Of a DNA stretch of 64,000 nt, positions 9,851 through 21,905 are shown one piece after another. The position numbers and the translations under genes were made by a program. Origin of the DNA: Acanthornis magna (Eukaryota; Chordata; Aves; Passeriformes; Acanthizidae); the NCBI GenBank assembly GCA_036785705.1, contig JAWUZG010000001.1, positions 1,674,001-1,738,000 of the forward strand. Direction: 5' to 3'. Every line of letters starts with the position of its first letter. The first letter of the stretch is position 1. The notes beneath the pieces are model-generated. The model was not told the origin of the DNA and did no database searches. It saw only the letters and a program-made list of their open reading frames with translations.

Positions 9851-12839
9851 ACAGAGTAGGTGGGATACTGGGATACCAGGCTGCATTCTTCGCCCCACAG
9901 GCACCTGGCCACTAGGAAATGTGCCGAGACCACTGTATGGATTTAATCTCCTCTACTAATCAGCTGGAGGAGCATAGCCCTTAATTTTTTTGCTTTAGGC
10001 TGAGTGCTCTGAACTGGGTTACTTTTGAAGTTGTACACCCCCTTCCTCCTCCCCTCTCTGCCCCACACATGCATCCTCTCCTTCCCTCCGAGGGAAGTGC
10101 TGCCACACAATGCTGTGGGGAAGAAAAAGGCATGACTGACACCAGATTTATTTGAAAGGTGCTTTTAAGGCTTCAGCCTAGGGACGCTGTGGGAAGTCTG
10201 GCCCCAGAAGGTGAGAGGTAGCTCAGGAGTCAGAAGAGAAAGGTGGAGCAGGGCCAGCTAAAGCCTGGCTAAGACAGCTCTTCTGTTCTTTGCTTTTAAA
10301 GTTTAAATCCTCCTGCCCTCAGTTAATCCATCATTTGCTTGTCATCTAGCTATTGATTTTACATGCAAGTAATATTGTGTCTTGGTGCAAGATATTTATA
10401 TGCACAGACATAAAATAATAAGTAGATTGAAGAACAGGAAGATAAAGAGATGAATTAATATGTTGTGTTTCCATGCGGTACTGAACGCTGGTGTAACGTC
10501 ACTTGAGTGAAAATCAGTAAACAATAAACCAGTCTTTTGAAGGAAGCACTGTGTGTCTGTCTATCCACCTACCAACCTACCTGTTTTCCACCTTGTCATA
10601 AAGTGTTTCCTCAACCCATAAACCTTCTTGCTGATTTGGGGTAAAATACTTTTGTAATAAATACATACAAAAGTTTTTTTTCCAACTTCCCTCCAAAAAG
10701 AGAATGCCTGTATTTAAATCAATGCTCAGTGAAGTAAATAAGATTTGGACAGACTTTGATCCTGACTCTTTGCAAGGCTTCTGTCTAAGGCACATTTGAA
10801 AATAACAACAAAAATTATGTATATTTGCAGTAGATTTTTGTTACTCTGTGTGATGGCGTGCATGACCAGGAATACGCAGGTACCAGTTAGAGGTCTCATA
10901 AGTAAAGAGCCCCTGCTGTTCAGCTCAATTTCTACATTATTCTTTAGATCTATGTGGTTATTCCATATATATGTATGTCTAAAAAAAGCCATCTATATAT
11001 CATTAAATTATATATAAAACATTTATCTACGTATCTCTGTGTTATAAATGTGTGTGTAGCATGTCTGCGTGGTGCATGTACATTGGAGAACTCTGTGAAT
11101 ATTTGGAAAAATCCTCTGTATTGCATAATGCAGACAGGCACTCAAACATTTGTCAAGGATTCCAGGCGGTGTGAAGGTAACTTGAGTGAAAATGTTTATG
11201 TGAATGTTCAAAGCCAGGGAAGTTTGAATCTTGTACAATACAATTAAAATGTGTATTTTAGTGATAACTGAATCAGAAATAAACACAAAGAAAATATGAG
11301 AGAAGAAAGGAAGAAAAAATTACGCACTGCCGACATGCTCTGAATTAATTTGCTAGGTAGGAACCATGATGTTGATGTAGATATTCTATCTGCAGCAAGC
11401 TCCACAGTGTGAGGAATAACCTCTATCTAATACTGTGTTGATATGAAGGACTTTGACACAGTTTGGAAACATGAGTGATACACTGGAATTAAAAAAAAAT
11501 AACATTTCTGCGTTATAGGGTCCAAAGGAAATAATTTATGCTGCAGGCTTTTTTGTTCTAGTGACGATTATTTTATGGGAAATAGGTTTTGATTTCTAAA
11601 CTTAGCCATGCTGCCCACAAATGGTACTTTCTGGGGATTAGCGATTGATCTTTCCATTTCTCAGCTTTCTTGGTTCTCTTCACATCTTCTGCTTCCCAAT
11701 GTGTGTGTGTGTAAGCTCTGTGGCCAAATGCAGAATAGTCATCTGGCAGAAGTAATAAGCCACTGGAATACAGACACGTTTCTGACTCCAAATTCCACCA
11801 CATCTTCAGTCTGATGGCCAAGGATGGCAAAAAGATTAAAGTTTGACATTCATTTCTGCTGTCCACTGAAGGGATAAGGGAATTCCTTTTCTTCGGTGTT
11901 TTGAACCTGCAGAATAGATGGTCAAAGGCTGAAGTCAGTATCCAGGCAAAACGTTTTCTGGTTTGAAAAGAGGTTTGTAAGAGCAAAGATTTCAGAATTA
12001 GAAAGGCACCTTGAGTGCTCGTTGAAATCCATCCTTCTCAATGAAATTAATAATCTTTGCAGATTGGGATGGGTACCTGCCTGCATTTGATTTCTGTCTG
12101 GCCCAAACTCATTTCCCAGGTTACCACCAAGACATCAATAAATCCTTCAACTGCTGGTAAGTGGCTCGGCAATTCCTATTCCCAAATATCTAAGAATTGA
12201 TCACGCGTTTATGTATTCATTACCTCATCTTCTCTGCTGCAGCCCACTTGTGCATCACCATTGAGGTTGAATGTTCATCTGGTGGGGCTCTGCTCTGATT
12301 GTCTCCAAAGAATAGCTAATGAATATATGTTATATAAACCCACTGTCAAGCTGCAGAGTTCTTCAGTGGAGCTGGCTTCACACAGCACAACAGCCCTTGT
12401 AAAAATTGCCTATTTCATCCTCTGGACACAAATAAACTTCCTAAAACTTCAGGTTCTTACTAGAGGAGCTTAAATTGGCAGCATGATGCATGGTCACTTG
12501 ATTATGAAGTGTTTTCTCTATAGTCAACAGAGTTTAATAGTCACCTGCTAAGGGCAATTCATGTTATCTCATATCTGAATTGTTCTATCGTTATCACTAC
12601 CTTACCTCAAGAGCAACTACCTGCTTAAATTAGGTGATCCTGTTAGTGCCTTAGGTGGGAGAAACTGTTGCTGGGCTTGATTATATGGGATATCTCTGTG
12701 GATTTTGTTAGCACAGAAAAAAAAGGAAAAAGAAAGGGTTTGTGCTATAGTTATAGCCAGGCAAAAGCACCCGAGACTAAGTGAGTGCATTTTCTATTCA
12801 TGGCTTCCTCATTGCTTTTTTTCCCTTAATTTTCACATA

Positions 12840-13110
12840 ATCGTGTACTTAGACAACACAGAAAATGCTGCTTGACCCAGATGCCAAATCGAATATAATT
12901 GGCAAATAATCCAATTGAGCAGGTAATGACTTCCAATAGGTCAAAATCTGTTAACATAAACTACTGAGCCAAATTCTATTGCATGACAAATGCATTCTGA
13001 GAAATTAAGCATGATTATAATGAAATGAAGGTTAATAATGGAATAACTTTATATTGGTGCATTATCAGAATTGATTAAGATAATTCAAATTATCACTGAG
13101 ACTTTATATG
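12840..13110. promoter_or_regulatory. Candidate conserved enhancer-like block rich in homeodomain cores
   Basis: A 270-base AT-rich, repeat-free stretch dense in ATTA/TAAT cores: TAATCC at 12907-12912, TTGATTAA at about 13071-13078, and the near-palindrome GATAATTCAAATTATC at 13079-13094, which sets TAAT and ATTA head to head four bases apart. CCAAT also occurs (CCAATTG, CCAATAGG). There are no stretches of simple repeat. Such composition is typical of vertebrate developmental noncoding elements, but binding and conservation are inferred. Confidence 0.3.
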
Positions 13111-14079
13111 GTATATGCAGCCAGTGTGATCGTTGTGGACCAAATTTTGAAGGCAGTGACCACACAGTGGGCTGAGGAACCTACAGACCTATCCAGACAT
13201 TTTAGACTTCAGTGGGGTCACTGAAAACCTGCCTGGGTCTGAGAGGGTGTGGGTGGCCTTTGTTACACATCTAGAGTGAGACTTAATCATACATCACATG
13301 CCTCCAGGCAGGCACTTTTTCAGCAAATAAGCACCTATAAAGCTGTACCAATACCATAAACACGATCAATAATACAATGGAATATTCTTTATAGGAGCAC
13401 TCCCGTCAGACATTGTCCTTCTGGTGCCAGTGGCTAGAGAAATACAAATAATTCTGAGTTTTTACGACTTGTTCCTACTTCTATTTCACAACCCACTTTT
13501 CCCTGTTGACTTTTGCGAGAAAGTTATTGTTAAGCACTGATGACCTCTGCACCTTAAACTCTGTGCTAATCCTGGCATATTCCTTTGCATCTCAGTTTGC
13601 CGCATACCTTAACACGAGACTGGAATGTTTCGTGTTGCAGAAAGGAATTTTGGGCTCAGAAACCTGTATTTCATGGAAACACGTTCTGCTAGTGGAAGCA
13701 CCAGTGGTTCAGGCATATCACACTGCTTGACACTGCAGAAAAGAAATGCTTGGAATGAGGCAACTTGAATCTTTTCTCCACTTTGTAGATGTTTTGAGAA
13801 AGAAACAGGAAAGCTACTGGTTGGGAGAAAGTCATCGTTCCTTTCTCTGCTATGGCTTGTGATTAAATAGCAGGGTCAGAGTTGGATTTTTGGATAGCTG
13901 CCGGGCCTTTGTTACTGCTTTTTTTGTCTACATCTATTTTGTATCTCAGGAAATAAGTCAGAGAGCAAACTGCCAACCCTAGCTCTGGAGGCTCAAGATG
14001 CCTGTACGCAATGCAGTACAGAGAGCTGTTCAGGATGCCTAAATACCCCATCTGTGTGTGGTCTTGGGGCGATCCTCGA

Positions 14080-14230
14080 AAAAGAACTCTGATAATTTGA
14101 TTAAAGTGTCCTCACATGACTTTTCTATGGGAGAAGCAAAACAATTTATGCCCATCATATCTGTATTAATCAGCAGACGTGTGCTGCTGATTAAACTTAA
14201 GCTATGAAACAAGTCCTGGTTTGACATAGG
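14080..14230. promoter_or_regulatory. Candidate regulatory block with perfect 11-bp hairpin
   Basis: TTAATCAGCAG at 14166-14176 is exactly complementary to CTGCTGATTAA at 14184-14194, leaving a seven-base loop ACGTGTG. The arms contain TAATCAGC/GCTGATTA, which combines a homeodomain core with a MAF half-site-like TGCTGA. The flanks are unique AT-rich sequence. It could be a symmetric protein-binding site or an RNA hairpin; at 11 bp the stem is too short for a microRNA precursor. Confidence 0.35.
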
Positions 14231-14593
14231 CTCCGACTTGAGGTGTTCAGAGTGGTAGTGGTCTGACTTCAGAGTCTGACATTCATTTTTGTACACAAAT
14301 GGACTTTGAAGAGTGACTCAGCTGTGCCTGCTGCACAGTGCCCTCTTGGCTGCAGAGATTGCACTCCCTGCATCTTTACTCTTTTACCTGGCACTGTGAA
14401 TTCCCCACTGTGTGGGCCCATGAAATATTAAATCTAATGAAATTCCTATGTACCTTTGCTCTGTTGTGTCTAGAAAACCAGGGAGAGAAACTCACAATAA
14501 GAAATGGTCATCTGGGCATCCGTAGATATCAATCAGAGGACCAAGTGTCTGAAGATTTATAGCATCATTAAGGAGTTTTTCCATAGATTTTGT

Positions 14594-14656
14594 AAAGGAA
14601 GGAAGAAAGGAAGAAAGGAAGGAAATAAATGAAGGAAGAATAAATAAATAAATAAA
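14594..14656. repeat. (GGAA)n/(GAAA)n then (AAAT)n simple repeat
   Basis: A purine tract of GGAA and GAAA units (14594-14640) passes into AAAT units (14641-14656). It reads as a microsatellite compound and is likely length-variable. The minus strand of this tract produces the aromatic-rich part of a chance open frame. Confidence 0.9.
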
Positions 14657-15107
14657 AGTAACAGAAAAAGAAGGAAAACAGAGCAGTGAGCAACTCTCTT
14701 AAGAAAAGGAGTTGTAGTTCATTGAACCTTGTCTTCTTTTGCCTCCCCAATCTTAGGTAAATATTTGAGTGAAGTCCAAACCAAATACACACACCAAAAT
14801 AGCATAGGGTGTAACTGATACAATCTGCAGAACTCATAGAAAAGGCGACTTTGAAGGGGGAAGGGAGAGACCTTTTCCTAGAACAGCTATTGCTTGGGTG
14901 AAGACCATCGCCCCTTGACCGCACAATGGGAATTAAGTACTTTCCATAGCAAGCACAACAAAATGTCCCGTTTTAGAAATGTGGCTATTGCTGACATGGT
15001 AGAGGAGATCTAAATGTTCAATGTCCTTTTCTAGTGCTTTTCATGCAATTTTCCTAAAGTCCCTCATAAATATTTTGTCCCCACTTGTTGAAAAAATCAG
15101 GTTATCT

Positions 15108-15278
15108 GAGGCACTGGAATAGGTTGCCCAGAGAAGCTGTGGATGCACCATCCCTGGAAATGTTGGATGGGGCTTTGAGGAACCCAGTGTAGTGGAAGGT
15201 GTCCCTGCCCATGCCAGGGAGTTTGAAATTAGATGATCCTTAAGGTCCCTTCAAACACAAGATGTTCTATAGTTCCAG
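15108..15278 (+). mobile_element. CR1 3' end in sense orientation
   Basis: Reading left to right, GGCACTGGAATAGGTTGCCC, AGAGAAGCTGTGGATGC, CCATCCCTGGAAATG, AGTGGAAGGTGTCCCTGCCC and GATGATCCTTAAGGTCCCTT are the CR1 3' blocks in sense order. It ends in a single worn octamer (TTCTATAGTTCCA). The block between GTTTGAAATT and the usual GGAACTAG is altered. About 170 bases remain. Confidence 0.92.
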
Positions 15279-16563
15279 GATCTTTTCTATGCAGTAATAG
15301 CTTCTCTTTTCCAGCTTTCTGTGGATGTTCTCTGTGTGTTATGGGAAAGAGGTGAGGATGAAAGGCAGTGCCTCATCAGAGAGGAGAAATCCAATCCACA
15401 GGGATTAGAAACTGAGTCCCTTTGGCCCATCTGCATGACAAAGGCCCATTGCATAATGCTATGAGTACAGCTAAATCCAAGGCTTAGTCCCTCAGCTCCT
15501 GGTTAGGCAACAGAGGAGACAGATAAGGCTGGAGGAGCAGTTGGAAGGAGATAGCTTTGGTCATGTAAATGCCTCAAGTTCACTGTGAGGAGTCTGAGCC
15601 ATTCATCATTTCATGCCAAGCTCAACTGCTTTGATGGAGGCATCACACCCAACATGCACTGAAGATGTCCTCACATGTCTAATGTGTCTAGACGTTCTGG
15701 CCTTTAATATCCTGCAAGTCGCAGGAATCTAGAGGCAATAGGGACATTGTGGTGGTCAAAGCCTGTGGTGGATTTTCACCGGTGTAAATCAGCAGAACAC
15801 CACCCAAGGTTAGAGTCTCACACATCGAGCACAGGTGAGGAGCTGGGCCCGTGCCAGTGTTGGCTGTTACTGAAAGTATAAAAGGTCTTTATGTGAGGAG
15901 GAGGTTATGGAAGGGAGTGGTGGCTTATTACAAAGATGGAGCTGAGCCTGCCTTTGGGACAAGTCTGTGTAGCTGATTAGGAGACAGCAAAAACCAGGCC
16001 CAATGCATCTGGCACATGTTCTCTGGGGATTAAAAAGGATCTTTGACTCTCGCAGCTCTGATCACAGGTTGTGCCTTGTGCTATTGCACTGTGCCACACA
16101 TGGCTTTCACCATGGCTGCGCGCTGGGTACAAAACGTTCTTCTCTGGAGGGCTTGTGATCTTCTGGGAGGGTAGCTGCTGGCTGTCAAAAGACTGCTGCA
16201 TTTGCCCCAAAGGAGAGGAGGGATACAGATGCACACCAGATTTCCACATTGTGTGAAAGGAGCCTTATAATTATCTTATACATTACAGTTGGGAGCCCCA
16301 GGCAAAGGGTAGGCTCCTGCGCTTTCTCCTGACCCATTGTGTGAAGTCTCATGTGATGCAGGGTGGGGAGGTGGCTGCCTCAGACGTCTTTGTCGTGCTG
16401 TGGTGGTGATTACGTGGCAAACGGGGCTGGGCCATCCTGCCTGGGCACGGGGCGAGGTTGGGCAGGGTGGCTGTGTGATGAGTTGGGCACTGTGGTGGGC
16501 AAAGGGCTGGGACATCATGGCTGCTGATATGGCTCTTGTCACCTGCACCTTGTCTCTTTGTCA
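15279..16563. other. Noncoding interval between CR1 copies
   Basis: No gene is recognised. At 15771-15800, GATTTTCACCGGTGTAAATC recalls an old palindromic repeat seen in reptile and bird genomes (see findings). About 16300-16500 is GC-richer, with open frames on both strands that show no domain. The rest is unique. Confidence 0.5.
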
Positions 16564-16922
16564 TCACAGAACCCTAGGATGGTTTGGGCTGGAAGAGACC
16601 TTAAGGATCATCTCATTCCACCCCCTGCCAAGAGCAGGGACACCTTCCACTAGACCAGGTTGCTTCAACCCCCATCTAACCTAACCTTGAGCACTTCCAA
16701 AGACGGGGCATCCATAGCTCCTCTGGGAAACCTGTTCCAGCTTGTCACCACCCACCATAGTGAAGGATTTCTTTTTTAGTCTGGTCCAAACTGCGCTCTT
16801 TTAATTTGAAGCCATTCCCCCTTGTCCTACCACTCCATGCCCTTATCAAAAGTCCCTCTTCAGCTGTCTTGTAGCCCCTTTCAGAACTCTCTAAGATTTC
16901 CCCAGAGCTTTCTCTCCCTTCT
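16564..16922 (-). mobile_element. CR1 3' end, about 360 bp
   Basis: The copy has a decayed octamer tail (TCACAGAACCCTAGGATGG) and then GTTTGGGCTGGAAGAGACCTT. It continues through AGCAGGGACACCTTCCACTA, CACTTCCAAAGACGGGGCATC and TTTGAAGCCATTCCCCCTTG, reaching CAGCTGTCTTGTAGCCCCTT and TTCCCCAGAGCTTTCTCTC. It is one of the longer minus-strand copies and moderately diverged, with several small insertions and substitutions. Confidence 0.95.
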
Positions 16923-18120
16923 TTGTCCCCAGAAGTGGGTCAGTTTGGCATCTTTTTCCCCTCCAGGCTTTGCCTCCACAATAAGGACCAGCAGGAGTTC
17001 GTGTATCTTGCAGAGTCACCTTCTCCATGCTGGTGCAGGATCCCTTTGGAAAAGCAAAAATGGGATAAAATAGGAATAATTTTGACCTCTGCATGAACGG
17101 ATTGTACTTAGCTGTTGTCACTGTGGCATAATAGGAGAGGATTTGCTCTTGTGAGAAGGGATGGATATGCTGTAATCCCCCTTAGCCTGGTCCAGCGCGT
17201 CATGTGTGGTCTGGGTGCCGAGGTGCTGCTGCAGATGAACTGACTTGTTCAGGCTGTAGCTGCATGCAACCAAAATTAATTCCAGGATTAATGTTTAAGC
17301 TGGCTGCGAGAGGCTGTTCGTCTCATAGAAATGCTGCAATTGTTGGACTAATGGTACAGTCACTTCTCAGAAAGGGATGAAATCAAATTCACACAAAATT
17401 TTCAAAAAGTAAAAGAAAGTTTTTGTTGGATTTTTGCTTCACATATTTAAAAATGTTTCCTATGTGACCAGCTGTCTTGTTTGAACAAATGATTTTATTT
17501 TTCTAATTTTTTTTTTTCTCCAAAGAGTCTGGTCCAAGAGAAGAGCACAAACCTGGTCTTTGAATTTACAGAACTGAAACTCTTTAATCACCTTGAGGGG
17601 ATTTTCTAACACTACTTGAAGCCCACCAACTTGCTTAAATGGACCTTGGGCCATGGGCTGGGTCGGCTTCCAGTAGCTGACAAAATCAAAGTTTTACGAA
17701 AGAATTCCCAAGTCTGCGACACACCCCACCACCCCACCCAGGAGAGGGAGATTATGGGAACTCATATCACAGAAAGATCAAACTTCAATTTAATCACCTC
17801 TTGTTAATGCCTTCCTTATATTGGATTTTAATACATTTTTAATCTGTTTTTCATTCTCCATGCTTTATCACTTGGGGGATCAGAGTGAACAGGAACCAAC
17901 CTGATACTGGGACCGAAACACAGCAGAGGAGGTGTAAAAGGAGAAGTAAAATTTCCCAGGAGGTCGTGGAGGAGGGATGTGAGCTGAGGATTTGTCTGGC
18001 AGAAAAACTCTAAAGTGGGAGTGAAGTAGCTGATGTGACAGAGCCCTGTTTTTGTGATCTTGAGCCCCTTTGGCCTGTGTCCTTTCAGCCTTTTGACTAA
18101 ATATTCAATTATATGCATGG
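16923..18120. other. Noncoding interval with one candidate conserved block
   Basis: No gene is recognised. About 17250-17400 (ATTAATTCCAGGATTAATG near 17275, then GGCTGCGAGAGGCTGTTCG) looks like constrained unique sequence. A short T run sits at 17507-17517. A C-rich tract, ACACCCCACCACCCCACCC, lies near 17720. Confidence 0.5.
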
Positions 18121-18229
18121 AATCATAGAATCACAGAATGGTTTGGGTTGGAAGGGACCTTAAAGATTACCCAGGTCCAACTCCCCTACCATGGGCAGGG
18201 ACACCTTCACCTGGACTGCGTTGCTCATA
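18121..18229 (-). mobile_element. Short CR1 3' terminus
   Basis: AATCATAGAATCACAGAATG (two octamers) followed by GTTTGGGTTGGAAGGGACC, then CCATGGGCAGGGACACCTTC and the GTTGCTCA block. Only about 110 bases remain, truncated at the position where sequence upstream in the element would begin. Low divergence and an intact tail suggest a relatively young copy. Confidence 0.95.
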
Positions 18230-18239
18230 TTCTTTTTTA

Positions 18240-18780
18240 GTAAATATTTTTATTCTAAAGCCTTAAGCATGCTTAAACCTTCTTCCTAGCTACATCGTCG
18301 AAGTAATGCCCCACACAGAAAACAGAAAAAAATCTTCAAAACTTGTGATAATGACACAGAGAACCTGTCAAAAGCCCCTTCTGAGGGACTTCTCCCATCC
18401 CCCCCTGTGCTGAACTTATTTTCCCTTCTGTTCAAAAAGACCCTTATCAACGTTTCAATCTTTCCATGTAAATACACTGACAAGTGTCAGGCCCTGGCAA
18501 ACCTATAATTAAGGCTGAGCACAATTTGCTAATAAAAGCCAAGAAACCTTGGGTTGAGTTTACTTACATTATCCCCACTGGGCACTTTCCATCAGAATCT
18601 TTTATCAGCCTCTGCAAATGCCATTTTGACATTATTTTTACTGAATCAATCAAATGCGGACACTACACTCATTCTCCTCCTTGCAGAGACGATGCTCCCA
18701 CTACAGAAATAAAGATTTTTGCTGTTGTTTGTTGTTGTCATTGCAGGTCCTCTGACTCACAAAGCACAATGAGCTTTTGG
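18240..18780. promoter_or_regulatory. Candidate conserved noncoding block, about 540 bp
   Basis: A long unique AT-rich stretch with dispersed preserved motifs: AAGCATGCTTAAAC, AATCAATCAAATGCGG, CTATAATTAAGG and GCTAATAAAAGCC. Frames are repeatedly broken, so it is not an exon. TTGTTGTTGTCATTGCAGGT near 18730 looks like a splice acceptor but has no matching open exon after it. Constraint is inferred from texture only. Confidence 0.3.
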
Positions 18781-18850
18781 AAGGAGAGAAAGAATGAGAA
18801 AAATAGAGGAGAGGAAAAGAGAGAATTGAAGAGAGAGAGAGGCAGAAAAC
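18779..18850. repeat. Purine (GA-rich) tract
   Basis: About 70 bases of nearly pure A/G on the plus strand, ending in GAGAGAGAGAGG. It is low-complexity sequence and could form a triplex-prone mirror repeat, although the mirror symmetry is imperfect. Confidence 0.85.
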
Positions 18851-19852
18851 GTGAGCCAGAGATTGTGGCAGGCTTTACAAATTGGCACAGTCTTATCAAC
18901 AGCATTTCATGGTTTTCTGGAACTCTTTCAAAGGGAACTTGCCTTTGTGTGCACTGGCTTAAGCTTTACTAATATTTAAAGCTATATTTAAAAGTTTATG
19001 AAAATTACTGCTGAGTTCCTCTGTCTCTTAAAATCGCCGAGGCCAATGTTTGCTTCTTGCTGTTATCCCACTCACCCCCCTCTTCCCGCATTTTTCTGTG
19101 GTTTCCCGTCCTCTTCGTCCTTCCTTGGCAAGGTCTCTGCCTTTCCCTCTGCCTCTTATTTGCTGCATTCCCTTCATCCAGCCTCCCCCCTCTCCATTTC
19201 TAGGGGGCTGGGAGAAGGGTTTTGTTTGGTGGGACTGTTTGTGATGGGTGAGGTCCAGCTCCAAGCCGCGCCGCTCTCCACTGCATCCGTAAGTGTGTAA
19301 GTAAATACATCTCTCACGCTCTTTCTCTTGGCTCCCTGCTTGGGCAGACGGTCAGCTGGCTTTTCTCCTTGCTCCCGGCTATGTCTGGGTCAGTTGAGCA
19401 CAGTCTGACACCTCTAACAACCCACAGTGGCATTCTCATCCGAAAGGAGATATGGAAATAGCTCAGGTGATCCTCAGCACAGACACACAGTGCTTTTAAT
19501 GGGATTCAAGGGGAGAAATCATCCCAGCTTTCCACTGAGGGGTGGAGGACTGATGGAAGCCCCAGACTGTCCATATTTACCTACAGCCAGTGTTTTCTCT
19601 CCAGGTAGGCACTGAGAATTGTGCTGCTGGAGGAGAGAAGTCTAACATTGTTCAACATTTTGGTCTGCAGATGTGCCCTTGGTCTGGGCATGGATGGCAG
19701 GAGGACACACAGAGGTCCAGCACAGGTTCTGTAGCTCTCCCAAAGGTCAGTGGTGACACTTGGGGTATGGTTTGGCTGCCCCCCACCCTGTGATGGCTGT
19801 GTCTGAGCTGCTCATCCTTTGTAAAGCATCATGCTGACATAAACATCAGGAT

Positions 19853-19870
19853 ATTCTATGATTCTATGAT
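19853..19870 (+). mobile_element. Possible CR1 tail scrap (two octamers)
   Basis: ATTCTATGATTCTATGAT is two copies of the CR1 terminal octamer in sense orientation. No clear CR1 body precedes it, so it is either the last bases of a very eroded copy or a chance repeat. The octamer pair itself is exact. Confidence 0.45.
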
Positions 19871-21138
19871 CTGCAGAGGAATTGCCTCTTAAAAAGGCCA
19901 ATTTCTCACCAGGGCTGTTGTTGGAGCTGGAGATGACTCTCAGCTATGTGAATAACTACATCTCAGAGGTCTAAATAAAGGTAAGATGAATCATTTTTTG
20001 GGGTAAAAGACATTGAGAAGTTTAAAGATATTAGATTCCAGTTAATACATTCTAAAGGGACTTAAAATATTTTCACATCAGAGTTTAAGTTGTATCATAA
20101 AAAATCATGTTAGCTAATGTGGTTTTAAGCAAAGAGTGTGTGTGACAGTGACTACATTAGTTCAAGCCAGAGGGCCCTGCTGGTCCAGCACTGCTTCCAA
20201 CAGCGGTCAAGAATAAATGTTTAAAGAGAAGAATAAACTACTTATATAAAAATAAAGTGTCTGTGCCTCCAGCAATCAGTGGCGTAGATATCTTCAGGAG
20301 ACTGCATTTATATCACCAGCCTTAACAGCCCCCAGTGTATCTATCTGTTGAAATTTTCTCCTTTTTGTGAACTGTTTTTTAAATAAAAAGTTTATACCTT
20401 AGGTATATCCAGTGGCAATATCCTGCTTTCCTGGTTTATTCCCAGCTGATGAAGCCATGGGTGATTCTGTGCCTTCACCGTGCCCTGGAAAGTGCCTGCT
20501 CTGCACCTGGGGCGGTTTGGTGGAGTTAGGCTGACTTCAGACAGGATGATCTTCTACGACTTTTCTCCGACTTCAAAAGAGGTAGGCAAATGTGCCCTAT
20601 CTGAGGAAGTGACCCCTTGCTTTACCTTATTCTATGACATTAAAAAGAGCAGCTTTGGTGTAGGGGAATGTCGAGCAATGCTCTCATCTCTCGATGCTTA
20701 AAAGCGCATAGGGATGAACCACAAGGATAAGCTATAAATGACTTCTGTATCCCATAATGTATCAGTTATAAGCAAATCCTTTATATAAATGAAACCCAGA
20801 TCCTTTAGATTCCCTTTGAAGAAATCTTGTCCTCTGGCAGCTGGAACTGCAGTGGTGGGAGTGATGGAGGTAGTGGCTGGAAGACACGGCTGTCTGCTGG
20901 AGATAGGATCAACGTTCCTGCAAGGGACAACTGCAAATTTGGTGTTGCAGTCAGATTACAAATCCCCTTACATTTCACTGGTGTTTTTTGAGAGAGAGGG
21001 AAAGTAGATTTAGAAAAAGATGATATATAGGCACATGTACACATTTATAAAATCTGTGTATAGATGGTAACACCATGCTCTGTGGTAGAAGCTATATTAT
21101 GCTTTAATGCATTAATCAGCACAGGGCTGATGGAGTGT

Positions 21139-21255
21139 ATATGATCATCTCTGTTTTACAAGGCAGGGGAAGGTTAAGTGATTTGCCTGAGGCCAGAGAC
21201 TAAATCATTGTCACAGATGGGATGAGAAAGGAAGAGGCTCCAATTCAGGTTGGAT
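21139..21255 (+). mobile_element. MIR-like SINE relic
   Basis: ATGATCATCTCTGTTTTACA, then GGTTAAGTGATTTGCCTGAG, and after a diverged stretch GAGGCTCCAATTCAGG follow the order of the MIR core and 3' half (CCCATTTTACAGA, GGTTAAGTGACTTGCCCAAG, GGGATTTGAACCCAGG). MIR is an ancient tRNA-derived SINE and only relics are expected in birds. Identification is by eye. Confidence 0.55.
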
Positions 21256-21781
21256 TCTCAACAGAACAGGCAACACCAGAAAGAAACAAGGCTCTGGCAA
21301 AAAGCAGTGGTGGGTGTCACGTCAGTGTCCATCACTCTGCTAAGCAGTGCTGCTTGGGGAAATGTCCTCTGCCTCCTCTTTTCTCATCAGATGAAACAGC
21401 AGCCCAAACTCTATATTCTTTACACAGACTCATCTTTGTCTGTTTCACACTTCATCTGTGCCAGAAAATTATTTTATTTTTGTTTTCTAGAGGTCAGACA
21501 TCTGAGTGTCCTGAATTTCTCTGCAACAGCAAAAAATACTGCCCTAGTCTGATCCTGTCATCGCAGCTCCCACTTTGTAAAAAACACGTAGTGCCTATTA
21601 AAAAAACAACAATCATGCACTCCAAATAATTAGTGTCATTATTAGTACTGTGGCATAACCTGCAGGGCCCAATTAAGATCCAAACCTTATCACGCTAGGT
21701 TGGGGAAACATACATTAACGCACAGTTTCAGCTTTGAAGATTTTGCATTTTTAATGGATGGAATTAAGAGTGGGAAAAGGG

Positions 21782-21905
21782 AACTTATTCTCCCTATTTC
21801 ACAGGCAGAGCACTGGGACCCGGGGTTGTTAAGTGAGTTGCCCAAGGTCACACGGGCTGTGTCAAAGGCAGGAGCTGAACCTGTGTTCCTACCTCCTGAT
21901 CAAGG
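21782..21905 (+). mobile_element. MIR-like SINE relic
   Basis: CTCCCTATTTCACAGGCAGAG is followed by GTTAAGTGAGTTGCCCAAGG, TCACACGGGCTG, GGCAGGAGCTGAACCTGTGT and TCCTACCTCCTGATCA, matching MIR in order from the core to near the 3' end. It lies on the same strand as, and about 530 bases from, the relic at 21139. The GCCCAAGGTCACAC core is intact. Confidence 0.65.

Larger units (their letters stand above)
9851..15107. other. Noncoding interval with candidate regulatory blocks
   Basis: No recognised gene or transposon over about 5.2 kb. It holds a short GT run (11701-11712), the purine and AAAT simple repeats at 14594-14656, a conserved-looking block at 12840-13110 and the hairpin-bearing block at 14080-14230. 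A TATATAT-rich, unstructured tract lies around 10965-11020. Confidence 0.55.

Noticed and set aside
11985..12030. TTCAGAATTAGAAAGGCACCTTGAG as an eroded CR1 end
   Set aside because: Lacks the octamer and the GGTTGG block; the match is too weak.
18721..18760. Splice-acceptor-like polypyrimidine-CAG string
   Set aside because: No open, family-matching exon follows and no donor is evident; such strings are common.
18484..18972. Plus-strand open frame of 162 codons
   Set aside because: It starts in the conserved-looking noncoding block and runs into a purine tract giving arginine/lysine/glutamate-rich sequence; no family resemblance.
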